In this document: positions 49,696 to 61,728 of the stretch, piece after piece
Numbering within the stretch: position 1 is the stretch's first letter
How the letters are laid out: each line of letters begins with the position of its first letter
DNA from: Saccharum officinarum
Lineage: Eukaryota; Streptophyta; Magnoliopsida; Poales; Poaceae
DNA length: 64,000 bases
Assembly: GCA_020631735.1 (NCBI GenBank)
Contig: CM036197.1
Location: 48,531,880 to 48,595,879 of the forward strand
Direction of reading: 5' to 3'
Program-made: the position numbers and the translations under genes
Notes under the pieces: model-generated
What the model saw: only the letters and a program-made list of their open reading frames with translations
What the model was told of the DNA's origin: nothing
Databases searched by the model: none

Positions 49696-52600
49696 TGAAA
49701 GCATCTAGGGCCCTAGTTGGGTTTCAGTGATTAATGACGATACGAGATTGCTATGACTGACGTGTGTTTTGCAGAGGCAAATTAAGTTAGGTCATGGTAA
49801 TAGAAATTGATTGAGCAATTATGGTATTCATGTCTCTGTCGATGGAAATCATTTCAGTTTTTAAAGAATGGATGATAAGGTTAAGGACAGACAAGTTCTA
49901 AGTGTCGTTTGGTGTTGGAAAGACACTTAGAGTAGTTTAGGACTTTGTTTTTCCTTTAGCCGTACTATTAAGTGAGGTATGGACTAGTAGCTTGACCTAG
50001 GTGACTCTAATGGATTAGGTGTGATGCACGTTTGTCAAAACTAGCACTAGGTAGCTTAGGAATAGCCCAAAGATCAATTGGAGTCAACTTCATTTACAGA
50101 GGATTTAGAATTGGAAGTGAATGGAGGGTCAAATGACTGACCAGACGTTGGTCTGGTTGTGACTGGATGCAGCTGGGAGAGTCCGGTCAATTCATTTGAT
50201 CGGCTGAGATGTCAGACATTGACTGGATGCTAGATCGAACACTGGGGTGTCAGCGTCCGGTCAACATCAGAGAGCATCCAGAGAGGGATTTTGCTGACTA
50301 TACGCGTCTAGTGGGTGTTGACCGGACGCAGACAGTATCAACGACTACTTCTAACACAGCGGCCACCTCCTAGACCTTAGGGTCCACCTCCCAGACCTCA
50401 AGGTCCACCTCCTAGACCTCAGGGTCCACCTCCTGTGGTACACTTGAACCTGAGGGTAGCCACAGCCAGGTAGGTGTAGCTGCTTCATTTCGTACAGTTT
50501 GAGGATTGGTTTCCGCTGAGGCGGGATGAGCGTGCATCAGAGCGGTTCTACACTGTGTGCAGGAGGACTTCTACAATGCCTACCTTAATAGTGGGGTGGC
50601 ATTCAAGTCATAGAGAGTGTGCTCCTTTGAGTCCATAGTGGTAGTTGCAGGAGAGCAGATCCGTCCCCACCTCAGCTACCTACCAGGGCTGACAGACCTT
50701 CTTGGACGGACTGGCTGATACGTTCCAGAGTGGGTCAGAGAGTACTATTCCTCCTTATGGATTGACCCTAGGCATAGGTATATACACTTTACTTTCAAAG
50801 GCCGTGACAACAAGCTCCAGAGCTCTAGGACCAGAGAGATACTGAGGCATCCAGAGTCCCCCATTCGGATCCATGAGATTTGCTATGGACAGACAAAGCA
50901 ACTGAGACACCCTCACGGCGGGCTAGTACCACCCACAGATCTAGTCAAGCCCTGCTTCACTGAGCCATTTGGAGAGGGATCGAGCAGGACACCACGCGAC
51001 CTTACCCCTATAGCTTGGATCCTTGAGACAGTTATGAGGAGGACTTTACTTCTGAGGGTTGGCTACCACGAGGGACTGACTCACATTTAGTTGTGGCTAG
51101 TGCATCACCTTGTTTCTTTGACTGTCTTTGATATTTGGGATGTGATGCTTTTAGAGATGGAGGACACACTAGCAGAGGGCTTTAGATGTCACTGTCAGTT
51201 GCCATATGCTCACTGGATCACTTTTCTCATTCGGTAGGCAGTTTCACAGATGACTCTAGAGACAGTGGCCGAGTTGAGTGGTGTTACTACAGAGTTCCCA
51301 TAGTATGACATGAGCCAGATGTTTCGTCACAGTCATGGGAGGACACCTAGTCAGCCGAGCCGTAGACCGGAGGTGCCAGAGACTGCAGTTGAGCAGAATG
51401 AGGCCATCAGGGCCATTGCTAAGATAGAGAAGGAGGAGCTAGATGCACAGCAGGAGGATGAGGTCGAGAGCGACCCGAGTGACAGCTCAGATGATGACTA
51501 TCAACCGATTCCATGGATGCCACATCGTCCACACGACACAGAGGCCAGTGGCTCCAGCTCAGCTCCACCACAACAGCCGTAGGCAGACCCAGCACTCCTA
51601 ACTATACTTGAGCGAATGAGGTAGGCTAGGCACGCCAGGCACTAGCGACTGCAGCAGCTATTGTTCAGGTTCAGGCACGTCAGGATCAGTTTCAGCAGCA
51701 GCAACATGCCATGCAACAGCAGTTACTTGGCTTCATGCAACATGTTTTCACTGCTATAGGGGTCACTTCTCAGCAGCCCTCACTGTAGATAGGTCAGCCT
51801 GCCACCACTACTCCAGTGACTCCAGCTATACAACCTAGTGGGCTTCAGAGTTAGGGACAGTCAGCTCCTCAGTTTGCCTTACCTATAGAGAAGGTGTCTC
51901 AGTAGTTTGCTTCACCAGGGACAGAGCAGTGTACACACTTTACTCCTTTAGTCACGGGCTTTATTCCTACTCAGTCCACTTCAGTGCTAGTGACGGACAC
52001 CCCTGTCTCTAGGAGTCTAGGTGCTACCTTCAGTGAGCTCACCGAACAGCCTACACCACCAGAGTTCAGAGCCCTTGCACCCACCATAGCTGCACAGTCA
52101 CCGGGACTATTGAGATGATTCTGTCGTCTGTTGCTTCGTCCAAGCCGCCTCAGATAGTCACTCCTACTCTTGAGGTTTCAGCGACAGCGACAACACCAGT
52201 TGTGGCTTCACTTCCTACAGTGTCACCTTCAGAGCCATAGGTCGAGCAGACCCAGACCGGTTCACTTCTACTTCCAGTGTCCGAGGGTCAGAACGCTCAG
52301 AGTTCAGAGTCAGAGGATGATGCAGCTCAGTTTTAGATCTCTCACCACACCGCAGCGCCCGACTCATCTGCTCCTACCCCACCGACTAACCCTTAGGTTT
52401 TGGTGCTTGACGCCAAAGGAGGAGAGGGAGTGAGTATGTTAGACTTAGGGGGAGCGTGTGAGATGGACTCGTTCTTTTGTGTGTGATACTTCATGCATTC
52501 ATGTTTACTTTCAGGCATTGTGCTATGTGGTATATGTGTGATTGTGAGATTTATATGACATATATATATATGTCATGTCACTTGGTTATGCTCATTTGTT

Positions 52601-54305
52601 TTGCTTCCGCATTTTACTCCGATTCAAATGAGCTTTAATTTATGTACTCATGCTTATTTCATATCTTTTGAGTACACTGTGTTGGCTTGGATCATATAAG
52701 CATGTCTAACCCCTTTTGTTCTTATTGTCAAGTGTTTATATGAACCAAGCATATTTGAAACCTCACTCGTTTCTTATACATACTCGAGGTTGTGTTGTCA
52801 TCAATCACCAAAAAGGGGGAGATTGAAAGCATCCAGGCCCCTAGTTGGGTTTCGGTGATTAATGACAACACGAGATTGCTATGACTAACGTGTGTTTTGC
52901 AGAGGCAAATTAAGTTAGGTCATGATAATGTAAATTGATTGGGCAATTATGGTATTCATGCCCCTATCGATGAAAATCGTTTCGGTTTTCAAAGGATGAA
53001 CGATAAGGTTAAGGACGGACTAGTTCTAAGTGTCATTTGGCGTTGGAGGGACACTTTAGTTTAGTACTTTATTTTTCCTTTGGCTGTACTATTAAGGGGA
53101 TATGGACTAGTAACTTGACCTAGGTGAGTCTAATGGATTAGGTGTGATGCACACTTGTTAAAACTAGCATTAGGTAGCTCAGGAACAGCCCAAAGATCAA
53201 TTGGAGTCAACTTCATTCACAGAGGATTTGGAATTGAAAGTGAATGGAGGGTCAAATGACTGACCGGACGCTGGTCTGGTTGTGACCGGACGCAGCAGCT
53301 GGGAGAGTCCGGTCAATTCATTTGATCGGCTGAGATGTCAGACAGTGACCGGATGCTGGACCGGACGTTGGGGTGCCAGCGTTCGATCAACATCAGAGAG
53401 CATCTAGAGAGAGATTTTGCTGACCGGACGCGTCCGATGGCTGTTGATCGGACGCAGGACAGAGTTCGGTCAGTATCAATGGCTACTTCTAACACAACGA
53501 CGTTTACTACTAACTGGAGCATCCGGTCACCCTGACTGGCGCGTTCGGTCACCCCAAAATTTACTGAGTTGGCCTCCAACCGTTATGTTTTGAATATAGA
53601 TATTTATCCCACTCGTCCATGGGAGGCCTGTTGCTCATTTGTTCAGCTGGGAAACACCTTTGAAGTGCAAGTGAGTGCAAAAGCCTAGTAGGGTGATTGA
53701 GATTTGAGAATATAAGATTAAGGACCTCATTAGTGCATAGGGAGTAGTATGTATCCACCTTTCTCATTAGGCTTGTCATGGTCAAGTGAGAGTTTGCGCT
53801 TGTTACTCTTGGTGATCGTCATCACCTAGGCGACTCGGTGGTGATTGGAAGCTTGATGATCATCCGACGGAGCTTGTGGATGACCCAAGTCATCTTGTGA
53901 GCGGTTGTGGGCGATTTACCGTGACGGAGTGTCGAAGAATCAGTCCGTAGAGAGCACTTGATCCTTGCGCGGATCAAGGGGGAGCTACACCATTGCGCAG
54001 GTGCTCCAACGAGGACTAGTGGGGAGTGACGACTCTCCGATACCTCGAAAAAACATCACCGCACTCCTCTCCCTCTCTTTACTTTGAGTATTTATATTTG
54101 AGCAATTCAATTCTTGTCTTTATATTCCTAGAATTGCCATGCTAGAGTAGGATTTGAACCTAGGGTGCTAAACTTTTATGCAGTAGAACATTAGAATCAC
54201 TTTTAGGCACAAGGGGGTGAAATGGGCTAAGTGTAGGGCTTAATTATTGCAAGAATTTTAGAATTAGCCCAATTCAACCTCCTCTTGGGCATCTTGATCC
54301 TTTCA
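49696..54305 (+). mobile_element. deleted LTR retrotransposon (TGAAAGCATC... LTR family)
   Basis: Right LTR 52824-54305 (1482 bp) begins TGAAAGCATCCAGGCCCC and ends GATCCTTTCA, preceded by a polypurine tract (AAAAAGGGGGAGAT). The left LTR starts at 49696 and matches for ~665 bp, to about 50362, then is cut and joined to internal sequence. Flanks CAAAC / TAAAC match at four of five bases. The rest of the left LTR, primer-binding site, gag and pol are missing; only a 3' internal ORF remains. The two LTRs differ at many sites, so the insertion is old. Confidence 0.87.
50484..52433 (+). pseudogene. retrotransposon 3' ORF with multiple TAG stops
   Basis: One coding frame can be followed through most of this region (for example FEDWFPLRRDERASERFYT, AGEQIRPHLSYLPGLTDL, MSQMFRHSHGRTPSQPSRR, then Gln-rich and Ser/Pro-rich tails), interrupted by in-frame stops at 50611, 50716, 51088, 51235, 51301, 51580, 51622, 51643 and, after a frameshift near 51650, at 51786, 51852, 51903 and 52116. 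Ten of these twelve are TAG, two TGA, none TAA. Longest uninterrupted piece is 51310-51582. There is no reverse transcriptase or integrase. Function of this ORF type is unknown to me; it lies where some large grass elements carry an additional ORF. Confidence 0.75.
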
Positions 54306-54539
54306 TAAACCATAATTTTACTGCAGCACTTTCGCTATGTTTCTTTACGGCTCGCTGAGAAAGATTTTAGATTCACAATGGCATGATAAACACAAAGAAA
54401 CCAAGAGATCGAAGTTTCAATTAAAAAAACATAGGGACGCAAGCCTTGCATCATGTATATAGGAGCTCAATTTTCAGTTTTAAGTCCGAATCACAAGTAT
54501 AGACACCAGTTCATTATTGATTGTTAATTTAACACAATA

Positions 54540-56645
54540 TTTTTTAGGGTAAACAGGAGGGATAACTCTCTACTGAGCTTTTATTTAAAACTTAAGAAAG
54601 TCTTACAGCTTGAAATCATGAAACATAGAAAGAAACAAAGAAAATCAAAGTTATTACACATAGGCTTCTATCCATAATTTAATCTATGATCGGTAAGCAT
54701 TCTTTGCCCTCAGAATAACTGTGGCAAATTCAGTCTTGAAATGTCGCTTTCCAGCTGCCAATGTCAATGCATAACTTCTGAAGATTACATCATTGCGAAG
54801 TGACCAGATAGCCCAGCACATAGAAATAATAATTCCCATAAAGAACGGAACATTTAAAAGACCTCTGAATGCTTCTAGAACTTGTATAGGGTCATTTGAA
54901 ATTTGGGAATCTAAGCCCAGGGTGCTCCACATGTCCTTTGCAAAAGGGCAGTTCAAAAAGAGGTCATGCAAAGTTTCCTCAGTTGGAATGTTACACAGAA
55001 CACAGTTATAATCTTTCTAAAAACATTGTTTTCCTCCTCAACAAGTTTTTTGTATTTAACCGATCTTTCATAACAAGCCAAAAGAAAACTTTCCTTTTGT
55101 TTTGGCTGCAAGCCTCAGGAGTAAGCTCTATGAGTTGCCTGTCTCTCACTTAGATGTGCATAAGTCTTTTTTGAGGAGAAAATATTTGTATTCCAAATAT
55201 AGATCCAAGAGTCTGGTTCCTGAAGAAGGTGTAGAGTTTGAAGATCCATTTCCAAGTTCTGAAACTGCTGATAAGCCTCAGCTGACATTGGTAAATGAAA
55301 GAGATCTTGAAATGCTGGGGCTTGACATGCTTCTCTCATAGAAATATTCTTGTTTTTAGCATAAGAAAAGAGTTGTGGCATGGATGTCTCTAGGATTTTA
55401 TCATTCCATAAATCCGTCCAAAGAAAACAGGAGGAGTCATCTCCTATTGACACCCTGGCCATACCCTTAAAGGAGCTTACCAATTTCAAAACATCACGCC
55501 ACCAAAAGGATCCATGCCGAGCTTGCGAAGGCAGTCGACCAGTGGAATAATATTTCCCCCAGATTAAGTGAACCCAAGGAATATCCATTCGATTGTAGAA
55601 CTTATGAAGATGCTTCAAAAGCAAACTTTCATTCTAAGTGGACAAATTGATCACCCCTAATCCTCCATTTTCTTTTGAGGTGCAGACCATCTTCCAGGCA
55701 ACCTTAGGGGGTTTTCTATTATTAATATCTGACCCCCTCCATAAGCAATGCTTGTGAAACCTGTCAATTTGCTTAATCACAGTCTTGGGTAAAAGATAAG
55801 TGCACATTGCAAAGGTGGGCAAGGCTGAAAAAACTGCATTTGTCAACTGTAATCTTCCTGCTTGACTTAGAAAAGAGGAAATACTTGATAGACGCGTTTC
55901 ACAACGATTTACTAGTGGCCAAAAATCAGCCATAGTTGGCTTTGTTAAGCTAAGAGGCAGACCAAGATAAGTAAAATGTAATGAACCTTTACTACACCCA
56001 AAGGTGTTAGCCAAAATATCAAACTTGTCATCTTCAATATTGATAGGAACCATCAAAGATTTGTTATAATTAACTTTCAGCCCTGTTGACTCAGCAAAAG
56101 AATTGAGTAGAGATTTCAAAAAGAATAGTTGCCTAGCATCTCCCACCAGAAAAATCAGAGTATCATCTGCATACTGTAGAATTGGGAAGTCACTTTGATT
56201 AAAAGTTGGCACTGGCAATGCAAGGAGTCCTCTGTCTTTTGCTGAATTAAGTAGAGTCTGCAAAAAATTAGCTGTCAAAATGAAAAGCAAAGGTGATAGG
56301 GGGTCACCTTGCCTAACTCCCCTCTTGCAATGAAAAGTCTTTCCTGGAACCCCATTTAACAGAACAACTGAAGATCCAGAATTAAAAATTAATTGCATCC
56401 ACTGCAACTATTTCTTAGGAAACCCTTTATATTGCATAATCTGAAGCATAAGTTAGTGTTCAACCTTATCAAAGACCTTCTCAAAATCAAACTTAAGAAT
56501 AACAATTTCTTTTCTTGTGAGGTGGCACTGATGAGCATATTCTAAGGACCAAGCCAATCAGTCTTGTATGGATCTAGCCTTTATAAAACCATACTACATC
56601 GTCAGATCTGATTCATAAAACTTCCTCCCCATCTTATGTTGCAGG
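54540..56645 (-). mobile_element. L1-type LINE, 5'-truncated and decayed
   Basis: Minus strand. Reverse transcriptase 56407-55634 includes GKTFHCKRGVRQGDPLSPLL and the catalytic QYADDT motif, followed by the thumb/connection region (FTYLGLPLSLTKP, RLQLTNAVFSALPTF). 55624-55115 (WVHLIWGKYYSTGRLP, SFWWRDVLKLVSSFKG) and 54971-54684 (HDLFLNCPFAKDMWSTLG) form the zinc-knuckle-type C-terminal region. Upstream 56408-56640 continues the RT ([30 protein letters not shown]) with several stops. The 3' end is a short A-run at 54540-54546. The endonuclease is missing. Inactive. Confidence 0.88.
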
Positions 56646-57166
56646 GAATTGTTGAAAAAGGTGAACTGGATTGTGTTGGCCTGGATAAGTACCAATGCTA
56701 CATTCGGGTGAGTTCTCATCAGATTTTACTAGTTAATCGTCTTTCTTTAGTGAATGTTGGCGTGGGGATAGAAATAAGAGCATGTGGATAACTTTTGCAT
56801 CTTTGAATTAAACAAGAAAGGCACACAAATTTATTTTTGCAAGACAAAAGTTAAACAGGGACATGCACATCTGTAGTATATTTTAAACCTTTATTTAAAA
56901 CACTCCACTTTCAGTTCACAACTATATTTTATAAAAAAAGAAACAAAATAAGCTGATAACTAGCTGATTGATGATTTCACATATATGCAGTGCCTAAGTT
57001 TCATGCGTAAATTATTGACAATCAACAATCATAGTGTGTAAGTCCCTTTCTCGTATTTTCTTGTGACCCGTGCCGTTTTACTTATGCCATGGGCCTGTAA
57101 ATTCTTGTGACCCGTTTTACTACCTTGTGTCTGATTCAAAACATGAAATTCTGTCACGTCTTGCAG
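56646..57166 (+). other. intron-like sequence before the WAT1 remnant
   Basis: A possible exon 56651-56709 (gttgcag|GG... CATTCGG|gtgagt; product GIVEKGELDCVGLDKYQCYI) has good splice borders but no family I recognise. The rest is AT-rich, with a short local direct repeat of TTCTTGTGACCCGT and CATGGGCCTGTA (57055-57190). Confidence 0.35.
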
Positions 57167-58326
57167 AGTTGGCCTAGCCATGGGCCTGTACTACTATGGT
57201 CTCCGGACAACCAATGCTGCTTACTCTGCAATTTTCCTCAACCTGGTTCTGATTGTGACCTTCATCATCGCCATTCTGCTAAGGTATTCCATCCCCTTAT
57301 GAGACCATGCACTGTTGAACTGTTGCGATTGCAGGCCTAGGCAGCTTGAAATAATATATGCATGACTGATTCAACTTCTCAAGGTCCGAGACACTGGCAC
57401 TGGCAAAATGGTCTGGAAGGATGAAATTCTTTGGTGCATTGCTCTGCATGAGCGGGACTCTGCTGGTGAGCCTGCTGAAAGGCCGCATACTGCACATTTG
57501 GCCAACCGGCGTGCTGCTGCTGCAAGGCTCCCATGCTCATGCCCCGGCGAGCCCCACCGGCGCTCACCACAACATGGTTGCTGGCACGCTGTTCCTGTGC
57601 GGAAGCTGCGTCGGTTATTCTCTTTGGTTGATCATCCAGGTACGGGTGATTCATCAGTCTATCAGTTGACCAATTCAGCGTTCAGTGTTTTGCGAATGAC
57701 TGATGTACCGAAACACACACGACGGTTTTTCCATCAAAGTACTGGACTACCGTGCTGACCTGCCTCATCGGAAGCATAGAATGCTTTCTGGTGGGCATCT
57801 GCTTGAGCCATTACACAAAGCAGAGTGGGCACTCAAGTGGGACCTTCAGCTCCTCACCATCATTTACTAGTCATGAGACCCCATGCCAACAGCTTAAACA
57901 AACCTGACAAATTCACCAATCCTAGCGTCTAATATGATGTCCAGTCCAGGGCGTGTTGAACACGGGCGTCATGTTCGTCCTAATATCTTGGGTCATAAGC
58001 AAGCGCGGGCCCATCTATCCCCCTATGTTCAATTCGCTCTTCCTCATCATCTCGACGGTCCTCGACTCGGTGCTGCTCGGCACAAACATCTACCTGGGAA
58101 CGTGAGTACGTGTTCTAGATTTTTCGTGCCTTTGAGAGTAGCAGCAGGGATAAGTCTGTTTGGCGATCACGTGCTCGTGAAGCGTGGTGGGGACAGTGTT
58201 GATAGTCCTGGGGCTCTACGGTTCCTGTAGGGCAAGGACAAAGAGCTCAAGCTCGCGGCGGCCGCACGGGCGCAGCAAGAGGCACAAGAGGCCACACAGC
58301 ACGAGCAGCAAGATGAGACGGTCTAG
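57167..58326 (+). pseudogene. WAT1-related (EamA/DMT) transporter, 3' part, broken
   Basis: C-terminal half of a plant drug/metabolite-type membrane transporter. Exons: 57167-57283 (GLAMGLYYYGLRTTNAAYSA ... TFIIAILL), 57384-57639 (SETLALAKWSGRMKFFGALL ... LFLCGSCVGYSLWLIIQ), about 57723-57869 (VFPSKYWTTVLTCLIGSIEC ... then a frameshift after SHY before AEWALKWDLQLLTIIY), 57950-58101 (GVLNTGVMFVLISWVISKRG ... LGTNIYLG), about 58183-58326 (VGTVLIVLGLYG ... KELKLAAAA). The last exon has a one-base loss and a Trp codon changed to TAG just after LGLYG. The N-terminal half, including the first EamA repeat, is absent. Two lesions plus truncation make it a pseudogene. Confidence 0.85.
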
Positions 58327-58402
58327 CAGGACTCTTCGGCTACATGGACACTTGGCCACTGATTGGCAGAAGGAAGGAGAAACCCTACAATTGACTCTTA
58401 TG

Positions 58403-59093
58403 TCATAAGAATCAATTGGTTTGCGATTTCCAGGGTCAGCAATTAGGTTTGAATGACTAAACTCTGCCCTAGGTTTCTTCGGTTGACTTGTGCCCTCATT
58501 AGTATGCAGAGTTGAGGCACTACCACATGAATTTGAAAAGTAGTTATGCAAAGTCCTTTTCGACGACATACTGAAAATTTTAAAATTAAAATCTATCATG
58601 AATTCATGACAATTAGACTCCCTGAATCAAACATTCAATCAAGGCGTTCAATCATTGAATCAAAGAAAAAAAATCACCTGCTCTGCTCGGTCGCCTAGAT
58701 GCCCAAAGCCCCCTGGCCCTGCCTGCTGCTCACCCGAGCTGCGCCGGTGCTCGCCCCCGCCTGGGCAGCCTGACGGCCCCTGCTGTACATCGGACACGGG
58801 CCACCCCGCCTGGCCCCGCTCCCAGCACTGCCGCTCCCCGTCTCCGCGCGCCCGTCGCGTCGTAGGAAGAGGCGTCGCTCGATGGATTCACTTGGGCTTT
58901 GGGCTTTGGCTAGAAAATCCTCTGTATCTATGGACGAGATAGAATGATAGACTGCTAGCCCAATTAGCAAAATAGGTTCCAGCCCACCCTACCTTATACA
59001 TCTGTGTCTAAATTTGGAAGGGAAGGCTCGATGGGGGCTCCGCTGGCCCGGTAGCGGTAGGGGGGGCTCGAGCCCCCACCGCTGCCTCCGTGA
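58403..59093 (-). mobile_element. hAT 5'-end fragment, sister of the element at 45.8-49.6 kb
   Basis: Matches 47007-47074, 47544-48113 and 49484-49590 without the interruptions seen there. The outer end at 59093, inverted, reads CGGAGGCAGCGGTGGGGGCTCG. Minus-strand start codon at ~58569 is intact: MSSKRTLHNYFSNSCGSAST ... NRKPIDSYD, then cut at 58403. It provides the empty sites that date the NUMT-like and solo-LTR insertions. No other transposase sequence. Confidence 0.82.
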
Positions 59094-59123
59094 CGAGCTC
59101 GCCGCCACTAAACGCCTCTGAAC

Positions 59124-59345
59124 AGTCACTTTGTGAGCAGAAGCTGCAGGTGGCGTGGCTTCTGGCCTGCCGTGACTTCCTCAAGGCGGCCAAGTGTGCC
59201 GGCATGGCGGAGGGGAGCTACACATCACGCGCCTGGACCTTGCATCTCTGGACAGCGTGCAACAGTTCATGGACAGCTTCCGCGGCACAGGGAATCAACG
59301 ACTTGCTCGTCTGCAACCGCTGGCATCTATCGCACTCGATCCTGA
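59124..59345 (+). pseudogene. protochlorophyllide reductase fragment
   Basis: Short-chain dehydrogenase piece of the light-dependent chlorophyll enzyme POR. Translation in successive frames gives LLACRDFLKAAKCAGMAEGSY, then TRLDLASLDSVQQFMDSF, then VCNAGIYR, which match the order ACRDFLKA ... HLDLASLDSVRQFVD ... VCNAAIYR of POR. At least two frameshifts; the Tyr-x-x-x-Lys catalytic part, transit peptide and most of the protein are missing. No intron in the retained piece. It adjoins the outer end of the hAT fragment. Confidence 0.75.
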
Positions 59346-59669
59346 GAATTTAGCCCTTGGAATCAACGATTCATACAACGCATGGCGAAGGCGTCGATTG
59401 GCATTGGAGCACGAGCCGAAGCCGTCCTTTCACCATACGACGGCTTCCATCTCTCTCTTCCTTGAATGCTGTTCGTGAGGGAGTATTTTGCAAAAATACC
59501 ATCCTACATACGGCACTTGAAAGCCCGTTGTACGTGCCCTAAGCAATGCGTTCCCCTTTGACCCGGTGATTCGCTTGTAGCTAACCAGTTTGTACGTGCG
59601 TCGTGCCCGTGCGCTGCTGCCGCCGCATGCGTGCATGTCCGGCGTAACACATACGGATATGGATGCCAC

Positions 59670-59845
59670 AAGGGGCGGATCCAAAGGGGGGGCTGTCGGG
59701 GCTCCAGCCCCTACAACTGGTGCATCAATGGAAATATGGGGAGGGTGAGGGAGAAGAAGAGGTGGAAGAGAGAAGAAAAATGGAGAGAGAGAGAGGAAGA
59801 AGAAGAGACCAGTCCCCTTTCAATCCTGTTCTGCATCCGCCACTA
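59670..59845. mobile_element. hAT-type MITE, TSD GATGCCAC
   Basis: 176 bp, AAGGGGCGGATCCAAAGGGG at the left and CTGCATCCGCCACTA at the right, with an 8-bp duplication GATGCCAC (59662-59669, 59846-59853). Interior is GA-rich (59740-59810). Confidence 0.9.
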
Positions 59846-59853
59846 GATGCCAC

Positions 59854-60109
59854 GGGTGCATCACACTCAAACATGTCGTCAGCATAGTCCCTGTTCTTCG
59901 CCCGGCGAGCCTGAACCCGTGTGAGCTAAGGACATCGCAGCAGGTAAGGAGATGACGGGCCGCGGAGCAAGGCCCAAGACAAGCAATGGCCGTTACTACG
60001 GCCCAGATTGGGTGCGCGGCTGAAGGAAGCAGGCGTGCTGTCGCACGGGCACGGCCCAACCCGAAACTTGCCAAGCCAGAGTTTTAAGCGCCATTGTATC
60101 AAAAATACT
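59854..60109. other. GC-rich spacer
   Basis: Only chance open frames; nothing recognised. Confidence 0.35.
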
Positions 60110-60410
60110 AATTACACATATTCGATGTGACACCCCATTTAACATCGAATTTAGTCTCTGTCACATCGAATGTTTGGACATCTGATGTGATACTAACTAA
60201 ACTTAGTCCCTGTCACATCGAATGTTTGGACACATACATAAAGTATTAAACGTAGACTAATTACAAAACTAATTACACAAATTGAGACTAATTGACGAGA
60301 CGAATCTATTAAGCCTAATTAGGCTCATGTTTAGTTTTTCTAATTAGTATCAAAATACCCGATGTGACATCTACTAAACTTTAGTCCCTGAATCCGAGCA
60401 TTCCCTAAAA
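60110..60410. mobile_element. degenerate Tourist-like MITE with internal duplication
   Basis: Shares GACGAGACGAATCTATTAAG and TAATTAGGCTCATG with the Tourist-like family. The phrase TCCCTGTCACATCGAATG occurs twice ~60 bp apart (near 60157 and 60206) and related ATCGAATTTAGT / CGATGTGACA phrases recur, so part of it was duplicated. Confidence 0.6.
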
Positions 60411-61728
60411 CATGCATGTTCTGGATGTCATGCGAGGACAATACTAGAATCTATAAATAATGAAGGTAATCTGAAGCAACTTGGCTTGCTTGGCCTGTTA
60501 AGAAAAAAATCATGCAGAATTGTTCCTCGAGATGAAAGTTACTTTTTCCATAAAAACTAACGAAACGGCATCGTCAACAAACTGAACTCGACCATCCTCG
60601 GCCAGTAAATGACATGCTAACTAAACAAGAAATTTAGTTCACGAATTACAAGAGCTCTTTTTTACAAAGTTAAATTGGATTTCATTTCATCATAGGCATA
60701 CTGAAAAGATGGGGCTAAACATTTGCCATTGGAAATTTTGAAGTGTTCTTTGCACATTACGTTGTGGAGAGTGCATACAGGGCCAGGCTAACGGATGAAG
60801 GTGCTTCTGCCTCTCGGGGCCTAACCACTTAGGTGGCTCAGGCCGGACAAAAAAAAAGAATATCAGGTTTTTTATTTTTTACCGAAAAAAAATCAGGTTT
60901 TTTCCTAGCCCAATGCAATCTCGATTTTCCACGACGTATAGTACTGCGATTGAATGGACCAACCAACCCCCGCCAGTTAGCCAACGACCGACCGCTCCAG
61001 CACTCCCTCTACGGTGGATTAAGAAAACAAGGATAAAATTGCAAAGTTGAAAAATGAGAGTAAAATCACAATATAGGCCTTTAAAACAGGAAAACTGGCA
61101 TTCAGCACAAAAAATAGAATATTTTCTTTGGAGAAATTATCAGAGAAGATTAGAAGACGATGTGACCACTAGCTATCTAACAAATTAAACAGTGCGCCTA
61201 TAAAATTCTAAGCATTAGCATTAAGCTCTACATTAATTTATAGGTTTCAAGAACTCAACATTCAAGTAGGATATCGTAACAGTGCAAGCAAAGATGAAAA
61301 AATGAGACTGGGTCGTTCTGTTTTGCTTTACTTGTGCCATATGAACATCGTCAAACAGGATACTGGATTTACATAACAAAATGAATACCATACACCAACC
61401 AGATAGACTGTAACTAAATTCACTTATTTACTGGTACTATAACATATTAGTTCTACATCAACCTTGATATTGTGGAGAGGTGTGTAAGGCTATATCTCTA
61501 AGTTTCTAATTTAGACCCAATTTGCAAAATGACACTCAAAATTACTAAATAAGATGTGAACCCACAAAAGCGAAAATCATCTTGGAATTTCAGATGACTG
61601 TATGAACTCTTTCTCCCAACTATATAGTCTAGTTCCTTCATTGCCTTTGCTTTGGTTCAGTGACTGGTCTTTAAGAGCACTTTGACTTGTCCTTGAAAGT
61701 CGACAACCGGAGTGGACATTTGAACCTA
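60411..61728. other. AT-rich intergenic region downstream of the kinase
   Basis: No coding sequence recognised. Short open frames (for example 60833-61036) have no domain. Confidence 0.4.

Noticed and set aside
59740..59815. GA-rich coding region (EEEEE-type frame)
   Set aside because: Low-complexity interior of the hAT-type MITE.
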